The notes under the pieces were generated by a model. That model did no database searches. It saw nothing but the letters and a program-made list of their open reading frames with translations, and had not been told where the DNA came from. Positions 34,713 to 47,800 of a DNA stretch of 64,000 nucleotides are shown here, one piece after another; within the stretch, counting starts at the first letter, position 1, and the number at the start of each line of letters is the position of its first letter. Made by a program: the position numbers and the translations under genes. Origin of the DNA: Taenia hydatigena (lineage: Eukaryota; Platyhelminthes; Cestoda; Cyclophyllidea; Taeniidae); the NCBI GenBank assembly GCA_036345935.2, contig JADWOT020000006.1, positions 18,698,519 through 18,762,518 of the forward strand. The letters run 5' to 3'.

Positions 34713-37700
34713 AAGCCTTTTATTAGACCCCATGACAAGTGTCCTGCCCTAGAGGAAAATGTCACAATTTGTCGAAATCCACTCACGATGCGTCAGCTAC
34801 CCGAGTATCAAGGGAGGTAATCGACTCATTATGAACTCGGGGTTGCCAGAAGTCATCTTAAGAGGGCATTACAGTTGCGTTAGTCATGGTGCTTTAATGG
34901 TCCTTGCGTATCTCAGCCTTCAACGAGATCACCGTCCAACGCCCTTGGCTTACGAGGAATAAAATAGAAAAATAAACAAATTTGTGAAAATATAAGCCAG
35001 GAGATGATAGTCCAAAAATTACCAGGACATTCGGATGAAAGTCAACCTTCCCTCAACCAAAGTTGGCTTTTTTGTACTGGAGGCGTGCAGCTTTACAGCA
35101 AATCTGGAGAATTTATTCTCACTACTTGGAGTGGGAATTATTTGTAATAATTTAGATTTCAAACCAGTGTTGTCTGTTGTATGGAAGTGGAGGATGCAAA
35201 AACTGTGGTTTTAGGCAAGACCGACTGCAACGGGATCGTCATTTGATCTTTTCTTTCTTTTGACTTTAACTATCGCAAATTCGTATTCAGTTGGTTTTTA
35301 GACTGCATTATGGTTTATTCGCTTATTTAAACCTAGACCTTTTCCAAGTTGCGTAGATTTTTGGTGGCCTTGACTCCTTTACGGGCATTTGGTACGAAAG
35401 AGATGACATTTCCTCCATATCTTACCACAGCTTGGTAAAAGAGTGATTAAATAGAAGCGAAATTCCGATTCCAAATTGAATTTTGCCGCACTGTTCTCTT
35501 GGACGGATGGCAAAGTACTGCAATGCGCTCGACATAGACCGTGCCATCACAGAACCACAGAAACAGAACCATTAGTTTTGGAAAGAAAGTAAAACGAAAG
35601 TGGTTGTTATTTGTAGGCTAGAAAGACATAATTGACAAATCCCTCTCGAAGGAATAGCCAAGCAAAATGAGGCATTACATTTTTATTTCTTCTGGAAACC
35701 CAACAGTTTTAACTTTTTTTCCACTTTTTCAAAGCGGAATTAGTAAAAAAATTCATTGCACATGCTCCCGGCATCCCATAATTTTCCCTTCCTTTTTACA
35801 TACGGCAATGTGAAATGTAGGTCCTGTTATAAACATTAAACACTGGAATTTCACCTACTGTAATGTTCTAATGATTCCCGTCTTATTAAAAAAGCAATCG
35901 CCTTCAATAAGGCCGTCTTTTTGATGATAGTAGGCTGAAGAGTAAGTTTGTGCGGCTTTTTGTGGTAACTATAGAGTGCTTCTTAAGTAATTGAATTTGT
36001 TGATCCAATTACTGCTTCCCTTCCTGCTTGCGACTTCCACTCTTATAAAACCCCTTAACTAGAGAAGCAGCAGTTCTATCTCCTAGTTTCCATCGTTTTG
36101 GTGCATAAGATTTCTGAAGGACACCACGAAAGGCAAGTACTACCACATGGTGGAATGTCAGTGGGGGAATAGGAGGGGTAGAAGGAGGCTACAGTAGCAC
36201 CTTCTCCACGGGTCAGCCTTTCGATGGTATGAGGTCCTAGGCTGCCTTGTAAGAATGAAGGTTTTATTTTGAATGACCAGCCTGATCGATTGTGGAGCAT
36301 TTTTTCAGTAGGATCGAGCTCTAACCTGTGAATGTTCGGCTTCCAGAAGGAGACCAGCTTGACATATTTTTGGCTTCAATCCACAACATGCACATAAATA
36401 ATGATTTTATGCCTTAACGATAAGGAGTGAATGGTGAGCACGTCATTACAATGTGCACACCATTTCACATCAGAAGTCGGTTAAGAAAGGTGGTTAAGGA
36501 CAAACGAACTGAAACCCTAAGATAATTTCTATGAAGTAAATCCCACTACCACACCTCCTTCGCGGGCTTCACAAATTCTACAAGAGGCTCCAAGTTGGCT
36601 TGGGGTGGTAAAGTAGTCGAGTTCGATTCACACCAACCAGTTTTGACCGACATTTGCTGATGTAGGGTTGTAAATGAGGCAACAACAGTAGTGCCATACT
36701 GTACAAGTAGATTGACAGACTTATGCCTTATACTGCAGATCAGCTATGGCTTCTTACGGGTTCCGGCTAGCCATTGCACCAATCTGTGGCGAAAGAAAAG
36801 TTGAGTGAATTTTAATTGCTTGTCGCATTGTTCCGTTATACCGTAATGGGTTCATTATTTCCCTCCTCCACCTCTCCTTTAATGCACTCTTGGAGCCAGC
36901 GGATTGGTTAGAGGAGGACGTTTTTATGTAAGAAGCGAGGTGAACGCGTACAGATAGTCAAGGTGAAGAGGAAAAGGGTCAGAGTTACTTCTCTCCTGCG
37001 GGGTCAATAGTCCCCGCTCAGTCAAGAGGATAAAACATGCCACCCGACCCCTACCTAAAAGGTACATTGAAAAAACGCGGATTCCAATGCATTGGTTTAT
37101 TATATTGAGGCTATTGGATCTTGATAATTTAGGTCCTTTTTATGGCAATACCAAAGTACATCCACCTGAAGCAAATCATACAGTTGCTTATCTGAATCTG
37201 CTTATTTGATTTATAACCACGGTTCCCCATAAATACTTAAGAAAACCAACAGCGAAGTTTTTCATCCTTCTAAAAGGGAAATAATTCAGCATTTTTATTG
37301 CTTACACTTATATGGATTTTCCTCGCATCGAATCTTGAAGTCTAGAAGTTAAATTTGCACAAAAAAGAGTTAAATCAAGACTTACTTTCTGTCTCCTTTT
37401 GAAAATATGCGCAGCATTTATGTCCTGAGTGCCCTAACAACGGTCGGCAAGGAGAAGAATTTTGCGTTACCAAAGATTGGTGGTCACGGTTTTTTGAGAG
37501 GACTAGGTAATTTTATCTCACAATGTTTGTTCCAGCATTTCACTTTCACTCAAGCCGAGGCCAAATTCAAATCAGTGCAAAACTCAAACAAAATGATGTA
37601 TGAATTCTACTTAACATGGCGATTGAATTGAAGAAAGCAAATCCAAAAACAAGCAGCTTCAAAAATTATTCCTATTTTAAATCCAATTTGGAAATTAAGT

Positions 37701-38572
37701 CTGCAGGCCATCACACTGTAGTACCAAGATCTGGAAGTGGCTCTATTATTAACACACCGAAGGGCTGAGAACGCCCGTCACCAGCGTGAAGACTAAATCG
37801 CACACGATCTGGAAGGTTTGCGTAGGTAAATGTACAGTTGGCTCGAATTACCAGTCTCATGTGCATTACAATTAGGCCGAGCGTAGTTAATAAAAACGAG
37901 GTTGCATAAGACTCCGTCGCATTCATGCGGCAGTTCGGTTTTCTGTTCTGAAATCGGCGTCACAAATGCGCAGCATTTGTCCTCTTTCATCCTTTTACGC
38001 TTAATGGTCTCACTGGATCATATTGATAATTACAAAACGGCAAAGGAGATGCGGAATCCGCATGGCCTGGGAGTAGTCACAGGTTTTTGTGAACAGCCCG
38101 GCCGGTATACAAGTAAATGACCGATTCATACTTTGCTGGAGGGAGGACACGCCCGATCTAGGTAGCCGACTTTCCTCCGATACCCCTGTGACAAGCGCAT
38201 TAACCTGGTTTTGGTTGTTTCACGATCTGAGATGCCTTACAAGCAACAAAATTTCGTGGTGTCCGACCCTTAATTGATATTAATTTACTATGGACCTACC
38301 TAGTGCACGCAGTCGGTTCGTTTGGACAATTTTTTTATGCCGATAGTCTCTTGGTTTGAGCACGCTTCTAATACTGGAGATAAGTTACTTTATGACTTGA
38401 CGGGAAAAATATAAGTGTAGATTTTTGACCCTACTTATGCAAAAGTTTAATTTCTTTAAGATGACTAAACTTCAATTTTGAGCCCACATTCACATGCACC
38501 CGCTTGGAACTGGAGGAGCTACAAATTTGCATCAGTTTTGCTAAATGTCTTTGTCACTATTCTCTTGTCCAG

Positions 38573-38827
38573 GATGACCTTGACAATGGCCCCTCAGCAC
38601 TAGCAGCCGCACGTGCGGAGACCGCATCGGTGCTCACAGAACTTGCCAATCAGCAAGCGGAATGCGCGGCCCTGAATGCGAAGCACCGACACCTGGAGAA
38701 TTTGGTGCGAGAACTTCGACGTGACAACACGGAACTTCGCGAGCAGATCGCTCGTGTCAACGATGAGGCGGAGGATGAGAATTCCCTCGCGGAAAGTGAT
38801 AAACACACTCGCGCCCAATCGCTACAA
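38573..38827 (+). CDS. Coiled-coil gene 2, first exon found
   Basis: 85 codons from DDLDNGPSALAAARAETAS to HTRAQSLQ. Long coiled-coil segment (LENLVRELRRDNTELREQ). Donor CAA|GTTAGT. Confidence 0.85.
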
Positions 38828-41800
38828 GTTAGTCATTAGTGGATTTAATGCCCTTGATAATAAACAATTACGGCTAACAATTAAAGCCAAGTAAGTAAAA
38901 GGCGTTTGGGGAATACTTTTAGCATGCATTGACAAGTTTAAACTTCATTTTGGAATGTCAATGCTGTCTTTACAAGCAATATGAATTTCTGCTATTGTGA
39001 ATATACTACTTAAATGTCGGTACTTAGCCTGACGGTTGCTACTTTTAATAATCGCCCAAAATTTAGACACTTATCCAGGCTTTGACAATCCAAATTTGCT
39101 ATAGTTAGCATCCTTTTAGATTGGAGCATATTGTAGACCCTCGACACTTCCCTGAAGTCGGAAAAAGGTGTAGCACTTAATAGAGTCAAAACGAGCAGTC
39201 GAACAAGTAACAAGAGCATTACAGTGGCCTTGAGACTACATCCCATCTTAACACAACGGTATTCATATGTGGTGTTCTGGTACTCCACAACTTGATTATT
39301 TACGGGTGATTAATTTGCATTTGGTGATTTGAAATGCAAAAACGTAAGTTGTGTTTGTACTCTGCACCAGGTGTATTCAGTAAAGGCAGTGTCAAGAAAG
39401 GATACTTAGTGGAATCGACTTTACTAAAATCGTTGAATATGTGCAATTTCAAGCCGCGTAGTAAGGATAGGATTTGGGTGGTTAATTTGACCGCACGTTT
39501 TTTGACAGGGAGGATTGCCTTCTAACAGTTCTGTCACGCGTTGCTTTTGTGCATGTCTCGTTGGTTGTCATTTCCTATTTTCTACAACAAGCAGGTTTTT
39601 GGAATTGAGGATGAAGAATGACTGAGCGTGTGATATTTTGCAGAAGAATTTTGCTTTAATTTTAATTTTTCAGGTAGGGCTCTGAAGTTTTCTACCTCTG
39701 ACGACATGCATAGACGCTTGAGCTCTCACCTCCAGCTACAGCGTCATTTGTGGCATCACGAGACTGCCATGGGAGCGAAGGAGGACATAACACTAGGGTG
39801 GAATATGTGCTATCAACGTAAAGGTGGGATAAGGGATTATCAGCATGCCTCGACGGAGCCTTAAGTGCCATTATAACCATAGAGAAGAGTTAACCAACCA
39901 TCCAACATATTACACATCGCCTTCCTTTTCGATCGACGTTTTCTGCACTCCCCTTGGTAATTCTTCGGCGTCGGTGCTGCAAGAGGAAACCTCACGAACC
40001 AACCTCGCCGGTCATCAAATTTGCATGCAATTGAGATGCATGACTGCACTGCCCCATGATTCCTATTGGTAGTTCTACTGGATATGGAGTTTCAGTCTGC
40101 TTGGGAGCGCTTTTGGGGAAGTGTAGAATTGTGCAGACCACCACTTATGTCCATTACTAGTCGTAAGAATAGTGGCCTTGAAGCAGAGCTGTTCAATCAA
40201 GGACGATGCTTAAAATAGTTTAGTGTTTACTCCTTTCCGCTTTGTTATCGTTTCAGTGCTGCTCAGTTATATCTATCTTTTCTCCATCCAGCTAGTGGAG
40301 AGGTAAAGGAGGTATCGTGTGTCCACTTCACTGACATCTCTGCAACGTACTTAACCAAATAGTTCACGACTAACGCTGCTCCAGTTGTTGATGGCTTTCC
40401 TATCGGAGGTAGAATTCCCATTCAACCTTTCTGTTAGGGATCGTCACAGATTCTACCATCCAGGGCATCTAGCCTTCTTCCATCATGTTAAGGTTTATTA
40501 TTCAGGAATTGAAAACAGGATAGTTGTCCGTCAATGTAGCGTGTCGAGTCTTTTTTGAAGGCCGAAGAAGTAATAATGCTAGCGCAGAACTGCGTTACCG
40601 AAGTACAAAAGGTCCGGGGCTACTGGCACGGCTTAAAGGCCAAATAGAGGAGTCAAATAAACAAGGTACTACATATTCGTTCCTAGCAAAGCGCTGTGAT
40701 GACTATCCAGCTCTGTTTATTAATCGAGTATCATCTGCCCGAGACATGGAGTGTCCGGCGAAATCGCATGACTATGTTGATTAACCGTGTACCAAGATAG
40801 CTTGTACCACTGATTTCACAAGTTCTTATGAGTTTTCCCTTGGAAAGGTTCAAGGTAGAATACACGTTCCTTTGATTTGACGTTAAAGAAACTTTGGTCT
40901 CCTAAAAAATTAACAGATTTTGCTCTGATGATGAGTTTGCCTTAACAGTTTAAAAGGATAGAAGACCGGAAGTCGTCTTGCACAAAATTGGCTTCCAGTG
41001 TTTTTTGGTCGCCTATATGTATGCATTTGAAACAGCAAAGAAATACGGGTGTTCGTTTATTTGTGTGATCATGGCGGTACTGGTAGTGGATTTTGTCTTT
41101 CCAATCGCATCAGCCAACCATAAATTCGTCCATTGTCTCTTTCAGGCTGAACTGGTAGCCAAAACGGAGCAAGTTGCTCTGCTGGAGGAACGTTTGGCCA
41201 AATCCGAGGCTGCCAACAAGGCGCTGAATGATCAGCTCAACTCCACTCAGGTGAGGATTTAGGATGAGTTCACAATGCTAATGTGCTTCATGATACCTTG
41301 GGGAACACTGTGAGAACCCTTTCATTTAATTGATGGGCAAGTAGGAAAAAGGGTCTTAAAAGGAATGGCAAAAATTCAACCCGGTTGGGACACTAACTAG
41401 GGCGGTGAATCATGGACGATTCATTTGGCCGCTGGGGAAAGAGAAGGCAATTTTCTCTTTTTTATAAAAAAAGATTGCTATTGGGTGGGACGATGAAAAC
41501 TTAGAATTTGTAATGAGGTCGAACAGTTACACCAAGACTCACTATTTTTGCGAATTCTCGAAGAAAAAATACTCTTGCATCTTCTCTGTCATGACTGGCG
41601 TGCTAGATGCTTGTAGACAGCAAATAGCCAGATTTTCCGACTGGCATAAAAGTTGGGAGATAGAAAGCTCCTCATTTGCAGCCATCCCCTTGACGAAGGC
41701 GACGTCTTCCATTCGGCTAATCTCAATGTGCAAAAGCTCATAAAGAGGATTGAAATGCTGGGGAGGTTGCTGAAGTGGTTTTAGATTCCAGCCGCACTTA

Positions 41801-44800
41801 GAAGTGTATTAAATCAGAATTCCTGTTTTTAACTCAATGCGTTGTCAAAGCCAATAAATTCGTGAGAGAAGATGTCAAAATATAAAAATGGTGAGCTGTT
41901 AATAGTGATACGATTCGTATGCCACAAGATTGACAAAATCCCACGCTCTTTCCCCGAATTAGTAATCACCTTATTTATACTAAGCTCTCCATTTAATTGC
42001 ACAAATTTAGTACTTTTCAGTTAAATATGAAAAGACTGCAATTCAAAGTCCATTCTCAAGGAGAAAATGACTTGGAGATTCCACTTTTACGATTGACTTT
42101 GTCTGTGAAAGCAAACCGTCTGGCCTTGGCAGCCTCTTCTACCTGAATGGCATTTCAGGAACAGTGTAATTTGGTTCGCACGAGAATCCTTAATTTTAAT
42201 GAATCATGTTTGACATTAAATGGGAAATGCCATCAGAGGAATACGAGATGAGGCGGTGTCGTCTTTCCCTCTCCAATCTAAAGTGCAAACCTTTTCTTGG
42301 ATCAACCCTATGGTTCATTGTAAAAAGAACATCTTTCCTTCCATCGACTAACTGGCTGCCCACTTTTCGGCATAAAGTTGTTTCCTGCACTCGTTTGAGT
42401 TGCATCGAATCGTGTGGAGTGGATGGGAAGAACTGCGACTAGGATTGGTTGTAGCGAGCAATGCTGTCTGCAGTCCACCAAACACACACAAAGCATGTTC
42501 CTGTGGGCACGATGATGGTAGCATGGAGTGCGGTATGGATAACGAGTGGATTTGCTTAACGTGACAACACAAAGATCTTGCATATCACAAGTCAGTCGGC
42601 CGGTCGGTCGACAACTATTGGGAAATGCACAAGGCTTTTTTACAATGGCAGTCTTTCAGGCTTATCATTAGTTGTTGGCGTTCTTTGTTATCAAGAGTTT
42701 GGTGACGTAACAAATTCCGTTTTCCACTTTGTTTAAACGACGCGCAAGCTTTTCTAAAGACATTTGGCGCTTAACAACCGTAAATCAAGCAGCTTTGTTC
42801 ACTTTCACCAAGTTAAGCCAACAGCTGCTGGGGAAAGAAAGACTGGGGAGGAAGATAACGTGTGTCATGCTCGTAGTTATGCGCCTAAACAGTCGCATGC
42901 ATTTGCAGCGACGAGTTGTTGGAGCGAATAAAAAGAATTATAATTTTTCAATGGTTTTCAACGCCTTCTTACGCTCAGATTGACTCAAGTGCTATAAACA
43001 GAGTCCGTTTTGGGTTTTAATTGGCAGAATTCTACTTTTTCGCAAATTTATGTTCTCTAGACTACCAATAACGGCTGCAGCAAGGGAGCGGATGAAAGTG
43101 AGGAGGAACGGTCCCGAGGTCTTCAGCTCAGCCCTGCTATCGTCCAACAGTTGGTGACCGAATTGGAGGGTGTTGAATCGCTCAACGCCGAGAGCCTTCT
43201 CGAATCTATTCGCAGTCTTAAAAGGTGAGTTAACAGACCAAATTTTGTAAAGAGATGTCCGGCTAAGGTTTAAAAATTAAGAATCATTTTCAGTTATGCG
43301 TATGCTGTTTTGATGGCCTTGAAATGAAAAGCCAAGGCCTAGGCGAACGGGGAGATCAACAAGCGAACGGAAACCTTTAAATTAACGGCAAAAATGATCA
43401 AATTTGGCAAACATAAACTAGATCATGGAAGGTAGCTGATTGTTTATTTGTTTTGGCATTGAACTGTTGATATTTTGCCGAGAATCAGCGAATCACACTT
43501 GAAGCCACTGACATTTTTTCACATTAAATTCAAACCACGAGTAGGATTTCACATATTAAAGTGTGCATAGACTGCTTAAAATGATTTTTTTTCAGTTAGA
43601 TAGACTTTACACTTGTGAGCACCTCTTGCTCCGCCTTCGCGATTTCATTGTTGTTAGACGTGATCGGATGACTATACGTACCCAGTTGTAATGTTGTCTC
43701 GAGATCTGCGGCATTTCACTCTTGCCTATGAGTTGGGAAACACACACCGTTTCCTTTAACACGGATTGTTTTCTGGAATATTTTGGTGCTATGAGGTGGT
43801 GGAGAACGCACAATCGCACTACTTTTACTCCCCTTACACACCGCATTCATATAAACCCATGTTATTGTCTTTCAATACCTTGATAAATGTCTCCAGAAGG
43901 CCGGTGAGGCTTGTGATGAAGTGCCAAGCTCTCGAATTAGGAAATTCACCAAGATGGTCAATGTCAAAACTCAGGAGCAGTAAATTTCAACTGCCAAAAT
44001 GTCTACAAATAACAATATTAAGGCGATTTGAAGATCCTATTACTGTTTCATAATTTCTAGACGTTTTACTTTATAGAAATACGATGACAAATCATTCAAA
44101 TTCCTGAGAGTTAACGGTTTCAATTTTATACAAATAGGTAGAAAGTGTTAACACATTACACAAAATCAGATATTTGTGGAAGCGTATTTATGAATAAAGC
44201 TATTGTTCTTTACTCAAAAGGAAGGGCCGAGTTTTAATTGAGTTGCTTTGTGAATAACTGATCTGGCGTGAATGTACACCTCCAAACCGAAGGCGTTGGT
44301 GGGGAATGCAACTTGCCATTCATTCCCATCCATTGTACAAATTCTCAATAATGCTTTACTCAGAGTGCAATTGATCAACGTATCCGAACGGCTCAATGAA
44401 ATGGTCAAACGGTTTTTTGCTTTTTGGGCGAATAGCGGACATAACAATTTCCTTTTCATCGTATTGTGCTCATGCATTTTCCTTCTTGTGTCGTTAATAC
44501 GGCATCACATTAGTCTTTGTGGCTTAACTTTCATATGGCTGGCAAAATTTTGCAGCGTTTTAAATGCAGCAATTAGAGGTACTTTACAGAGATAATTATT
44601 CACACAACTTCCTCCTTTTTACACTCGGATTTGTGTGCTTCTATGGAGCACCGTTATATTTTCGGAAAAAAACGAGTTAATCTTTTACTTGCAACCCAAA
44701 TGGCTGGATTTAAGTTTTCATAAAATCTCATTCGCTAATAAAACGAACTCTCCCCTTTCAAAAACAAAAAATGATGATCCATTTTTAATTAACTTTAGAC

Positions 44801-47800
44801 TGAGAAATTCCCTTCTTTCAACTGGTTCCCGGGCGAGCATCAAATGTAAGTACCCGAATTTCGGGCCCATTGGGGATGGTAATTAACTTCTAATTCCGTT
44901 CTCAAAATGGTTTTGCTTCATACCCTCTAGACGACCCTGTTTTAGATGCCACATCGCCCGAGTACTACTCCGCGCAATTCAGTCAATTGCAGAGCTCGTC
45001 CGAGGTCGAGGGCTTGCGCGGCCAATTGGCCGTTTGTGAGAAACGCCGAGCCGACCTCGAAAGGCGAGTGGCAGAGCTATCCTCCACGCTGTCCCAAGCA
45101 CAAGCTACTAACCGCGCCAATGAGGCGGCTCTCACAGCCTCCCGACGCAATGAGGCCGCACTGAGACGCCGTCTCCTAGCAACCATGGACACTGGATCGA
45201 CGAGCAGTCAGCGCACTAGGCCGATATCGTCGTTGGATTATTCAGAAACCTCTCCGTCGGGACTAAAAGACGACCTAGATGTGCAGACCAAGGGAGGCTT
45301 TTCAGCTTGCATAACTCATGAAGTCAAAATATTTACTAAAATTAATTAAGTGGAATTTCACTTCCGAAATGCATAAAATTCTTATTCAGCTCTAGTTATA
45401 TTTTTTCGGCAAATTGGAAACACCGGTTTTAGCCTTGTCACCATCTTCTGGATTGTACTTGGAGTGTCACATGCTTCATATTCCTTGCTCAATTGGGGAT
45501 TGCGTCGCCTACTTCTTACAAACAGCATTCTATTAGGTGTTCATACCACCTTGTTGAATAGTGTCTAGGAGTCACATGTAACTCCTACCTAAGTGATGTA
45601 AAATGGATGCACTTTCTTAATTTAGGTGATAAAGTTGGAGGCAGTGAATTTAGCTTTGTCAGAGGCCAGTCAGTTGGACCGAGTGCGCTTGCAGGAGCAG
45701 GCGACGCGGATTGCTCAATTGGAGGCTGAACAGCGTACACTTCATGACAGGATGGCCAGTCTCCAAGCTTCCGAGTCCTGTGCCCAGAGGGCTAGTGTGC
45801 GGCTCCAGGTGAGACACCGAATATATCATCCAAGCATAGCGCAAATTTCTTAATTAACACTCATAATGTAAACGAATTACTTGTTGCTTGCTTGCTTTTC
45901 TCTAGCCTTTGTTTGACGCTAAACCAATCTTTACAATGTTCCAGAAAGCCAGTAAAAATTAATATTTCGTTGCATATATTTTGTTTCCTGTCACAAGCAA
46001 CTCATAGAGGTTTGTGTTCCGTGTACGAATAGGCTAATGTTTGCACTAACACAGACCATCTCACTCCTAACACCTTTTCTGCACTGATTTGGCGTCTTTG
46101 AAAGAAATGCATCCACTGTCTCGTTCATCAGACTAGTGAGGCACTCTTCTCGAATTCGCACACTAATTCATGTTTAAATATTTGTGTTGTCTCAACTTAC
46201 CTGATATGCACGCAAATTGTACAATTTTGTAAATAAAGTAATAAACGTTTGTTTTTTAATTAAAGCATTGAAATTGCTTTGAACAATCATAAATGGTTAC
46301 CTAACAGCCGTTAGAAGCGTAAAATGTCCTCCCCGATCCTAAATCAGGGGTTGTGTAAAATTGACCCTTATAAGTGAAACATTTTAGTTACACAACGGTG
46401 ATTTTGAACGTAAAATTGTTCACACTGGCAAGTTCACAGCAAAGGACAATTATTTCGATTTTGAGCGCTTAAGGGACGCTTTAATTATAACTGCTTTAAG
46501 ATGAAATATCAAGAGACTCACGTTCGTTTCATGGCAGAAAATTTTCGTGGTGAAGCACAGGGTAGATTGTACCAGTTAAAATTTACATTGAGCAATTAAC
46601 CAGATTTTGGTACCAACACGGTAGTTGATTGACATTTGCGTTGGACGAAGACGGTCTCGCAATCATGTGGATTGATGATTTTAGCTCAAATTTTTTTCCG
46701 CTTTTCTCTAAAATTTGATAGTCTTAGAGTTCACAGAGCTCATCGCTTACCGTTGGTGAATTTGAGGTTTTACTTGAAGGGGATATGCGTTCCTCAGTGG
46801 CAATGCTATAACTTACAAGCAACTAAACACTCTCTACTGATGTTTTATAAGTGGGCATGTTATAGTACTTTTGTTTTTGACAGGCCCTCTATGAGGATAT
46901 GTTACGTGAGTTCTCGGAGTCGACAACACATGAAGCGCACTTAGCTGCTGCCAGGCGTCGCCAAAGGCAGACAGATTTGCGCGGCTACGAAACAGACACC
47001 GCTGTCCACACTAATTCTTCCAACAGAAATGCAAATAGTGACGGCGAAAACATGAAGGTTGGTGATAATATTTGGATTTCAATTGCCTGCATTTTTCTAA
47101 TACGCAACATAAGGCATGCCTCGGCGCTCCTTATGATCACTACTTTTGCACAGGCGGCTCAACCAGAAATCGCGCGAATTCAAATAAACTATAAGGCACG
47201 AACGAATATCACGATGGTCCATCTCGGAGGTTTAGCTGAATCCACTCCTATTCTTTTACTTTTCTACTGCATCAAATTTTGTTTCCTTTTTTTTTCAATC
47301 ACCGACATTCGTTGTTAAAGTGGCATAGTTAGCATTAAAGCTGTGTTGTTCAATCTTCTATCGCGACTCTGACAGCGTAAAAACGAATGATACATGAACA
47401 CGCGTAAATATCTTTTTAGCCTTGCACCATGAAGGGATGCGTGGAGGTGCGCGAGGTGTTGCATGGTCTGCAGGAGCGATTCATTCGCACTGCGGAGCAA
47501 TTAGCGGAGGCCGAGACGTTGTTGGCAGAAGTGGGTGGCTCCAGTGCCTCTGCACATCCCCCTGCTGTTGCCTGCGGCCATCTACTTGCTGCACTCCGCG
47601 CCTGCACCGAAGGCGGCGGTAGCGGCGACAGTGGCTCAGCGACAGCCACACAGCAACGGCTGCTCGCGCGTCTGGAGGCGTGGGTCGTCGCACAGTTAGC
47701 AAGACGTGACTCCGTGGAGGCGCAGTTGCGACAGCGATGCGATGATCTTGAGGTGGAACTTGCGAAAGCCTCCTCTGATGTGAGCAATCTCTTTCATATT

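Larger units (their letters stand above)
28281..38572 (+). other. Interval between the two coiled-coil genes
   Basis: Ten kilobases of mainly AT-rich DNA in which no exon could be firmly supported. It would include the 3' UTR of coiled-coil gene 1 and the promoter and first exon or exons of coiled-coil gene 2. The only sub-region with raised GC and coding-like composition is 34488-34712, listed separately. Confidence 0.5.

Noticed and set aside
37555..37610. Possible exon (HFTFTQAEAKFKSVQNSN) before coiled-coil gene 2
   Set aside because: Its only donor (GTATGA) leaves in phase 2, but the exon at 38573 needs phase 0.
45281..45349. Extension of the 44931 exon to the stop at 45349 as a gene end
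   Set aside because: The next exons continue the coiled coil in matching phase, so a donor at 45280 is preferred even though it is weak.
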